From Agromyces humatus (GTDB lineage Bacteria > Actinomycetota > Actinomycetes > Actinomycetales > Microbacteriaceae): a stretch of DNA of 64,000 nt. Position numbers and translations under genes: made by a program. The notes beneath the pieces are model-generated. The model was not told the DNA's origin and made no database searches. It saw nothing but the letters and a program-made list of their open reading frames with translations. Positions within the stretch are counted from its first letter, which is position 1. Each line of letters opens with the position of its first letter. Shown piece by piece: positions 63,560 through 64,000 of the stretch. The DNA is taken from contig NZ_JAJQPD010000004.1 in NCBI RefSeq assembly GCF_021228295.1, positions 62,001 to 126,000 of the forward strand, given 5' to 3'.

Positions 63560-64000
63560 TCAGTTGGCGGCGTCGGCCGACTTGAACGGGAAGCCGAGCT
63601 GCTTGAGCAGCGTGCGACCCTCGTCGTCGTTCTTGGCGGTGGTCACCACAGTGATGTCCATGCCGCGGACGCGGTCGATCTTGTCTTGGTCGATCTCGTG
63701 GAACACGCTCTGCTCCGTGAGGCCGAAGGTGTAGTTGCCGTTGCCGTCGAACTGCGCGTCGGACAGGCCGCGGAAGTCGCGGATACGCGGGAGCGCGAGC
63801 GAGAGCAGGCGGTCGAGGAACTCCCACATGCGGTCGCCGCGCAGCGTGACGTGCGCGCCGATCGGCTGCCCCTCGCGCAGCTTGAACTGCGCGATGGACT
63901 TGCGGGCCTTGGTGACCTGCGGCTTCTGGCCCGTGATCTTCGTGAGGTCGGCGATGGCGCCGTCGATGATCTTGCCATCGCGCGCGGCCTCGCCCACACC
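63560..64000 (-). CDS. rplE: 50S ribosomal protein L5 (5' end beyond the window)
   Basis: 146 C-terminal residues of uL5, which binds 5S rRNA and the P-site t[70 protein letters not shown], then [20 protein letters not shown]. About 40 N-terminal residues lie outside the window. Confidence 0.97.
   Translation of the reverse strand, partial: GVGEAARDGKIIDGAIADLTKITGQKPQVTKARKSIAQFKLREGQPIGAHVTLRGDRMWEFLDRLLSLALPRIRDFRGLSDAQFDGNGNYTFGLTEQSVFHEIDQDKIDRVRGMDITVVTTAKNDDEGRTLLKQLGFPFKSADAAN

Overview
The window is 64 kb of chromosomal DNA from a high-GC actinobacterium, most likely a member of Microbacteriaceae (Agromyces- or Microbacterium-like). The evidence is the strong G/C third-position bias, the actinobacterial ribosomal-protein gene order, actinobacterial families (GuaB3, DUF3817, DUF4190, cell wall-binding repeat 2 proteins, coaA-type pantothenate kinase), HrcA/CIRCE control of groES, and short REP-like hairpins of a kind I associate with this family. 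The genus is an inference. Nearly all the sequence is coding. I see no rRNA, tRNA, CRISPR array, prophage or insertion sequence.

Layout. 1-6.3 kb: 5' part of a UvrD/PcrA helicase, a NarL-type two-component system, a small membrane protein, a glycerophosphodiester phosphodiesterase and a Bax inhibitor-1-like membrane protein. 6.6-11.3 kb: two tandem secreted proteins with cell wall-binding repeats, the first broken by a frameshift. 11.4-24.7 kb: housekeeping genes including three purine genes (guaA, guaB3, guaB), a TetR regulator with two clear operators facing a glyoxalase-family gene, a trypsin-like PDZ protease, SURF1, glpD, an ABC-F protein and a MalY-type C-S lyase. 24.9-30.7 kb: a branched-chain amino acid ABC transporter (livHMGF) facing its convergent binding protein livJ. 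31-38 kb: RarD, groES with two CIRCE sites, a THUMP-like methyltransferase and three consecutive small membrane proteins. 35.7-42 kb: a tight cell-envelope/translation operon (glmS, acpS, alr, tsaE, tsaB, rimI, tsaD) divergent from coaA. 42.9-64 kb: ribosomal-protein superoperon genes on the minus strand, from rplE down to glmM.

The most notable structure is in the ribosomal locus. Between map (57.7 kb) and infA (49.7 kb), genes that are near neighbours in most actinobacteria, sits a complete mannitol phosphotransferase module: a divergent PRD regulator, an extra IIB protein, HPr, enzyme I, mannitol EIICB, mannitol EIIA and mannitol-1-phosphate dehydrogenase. rpsN and rpsD, which usually belong to this locus, are absent. 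At the rpsD position and ahead of rpsM there are unusually long gaps that can fold.

At the DNA level four signals run across the window: (i) many genes start 6-7 nt after a TAnnnT -10 box with no ribosome binding site, the signature of leaderless transcription; (ii) a REP-like hairpin whose copies differ by compensating changes; (iii) strong excess of the octamer CGGATGCC on both strands; (iv) low-complexity charged tails on ribosomal proteins L15, L17, S5 and S9.
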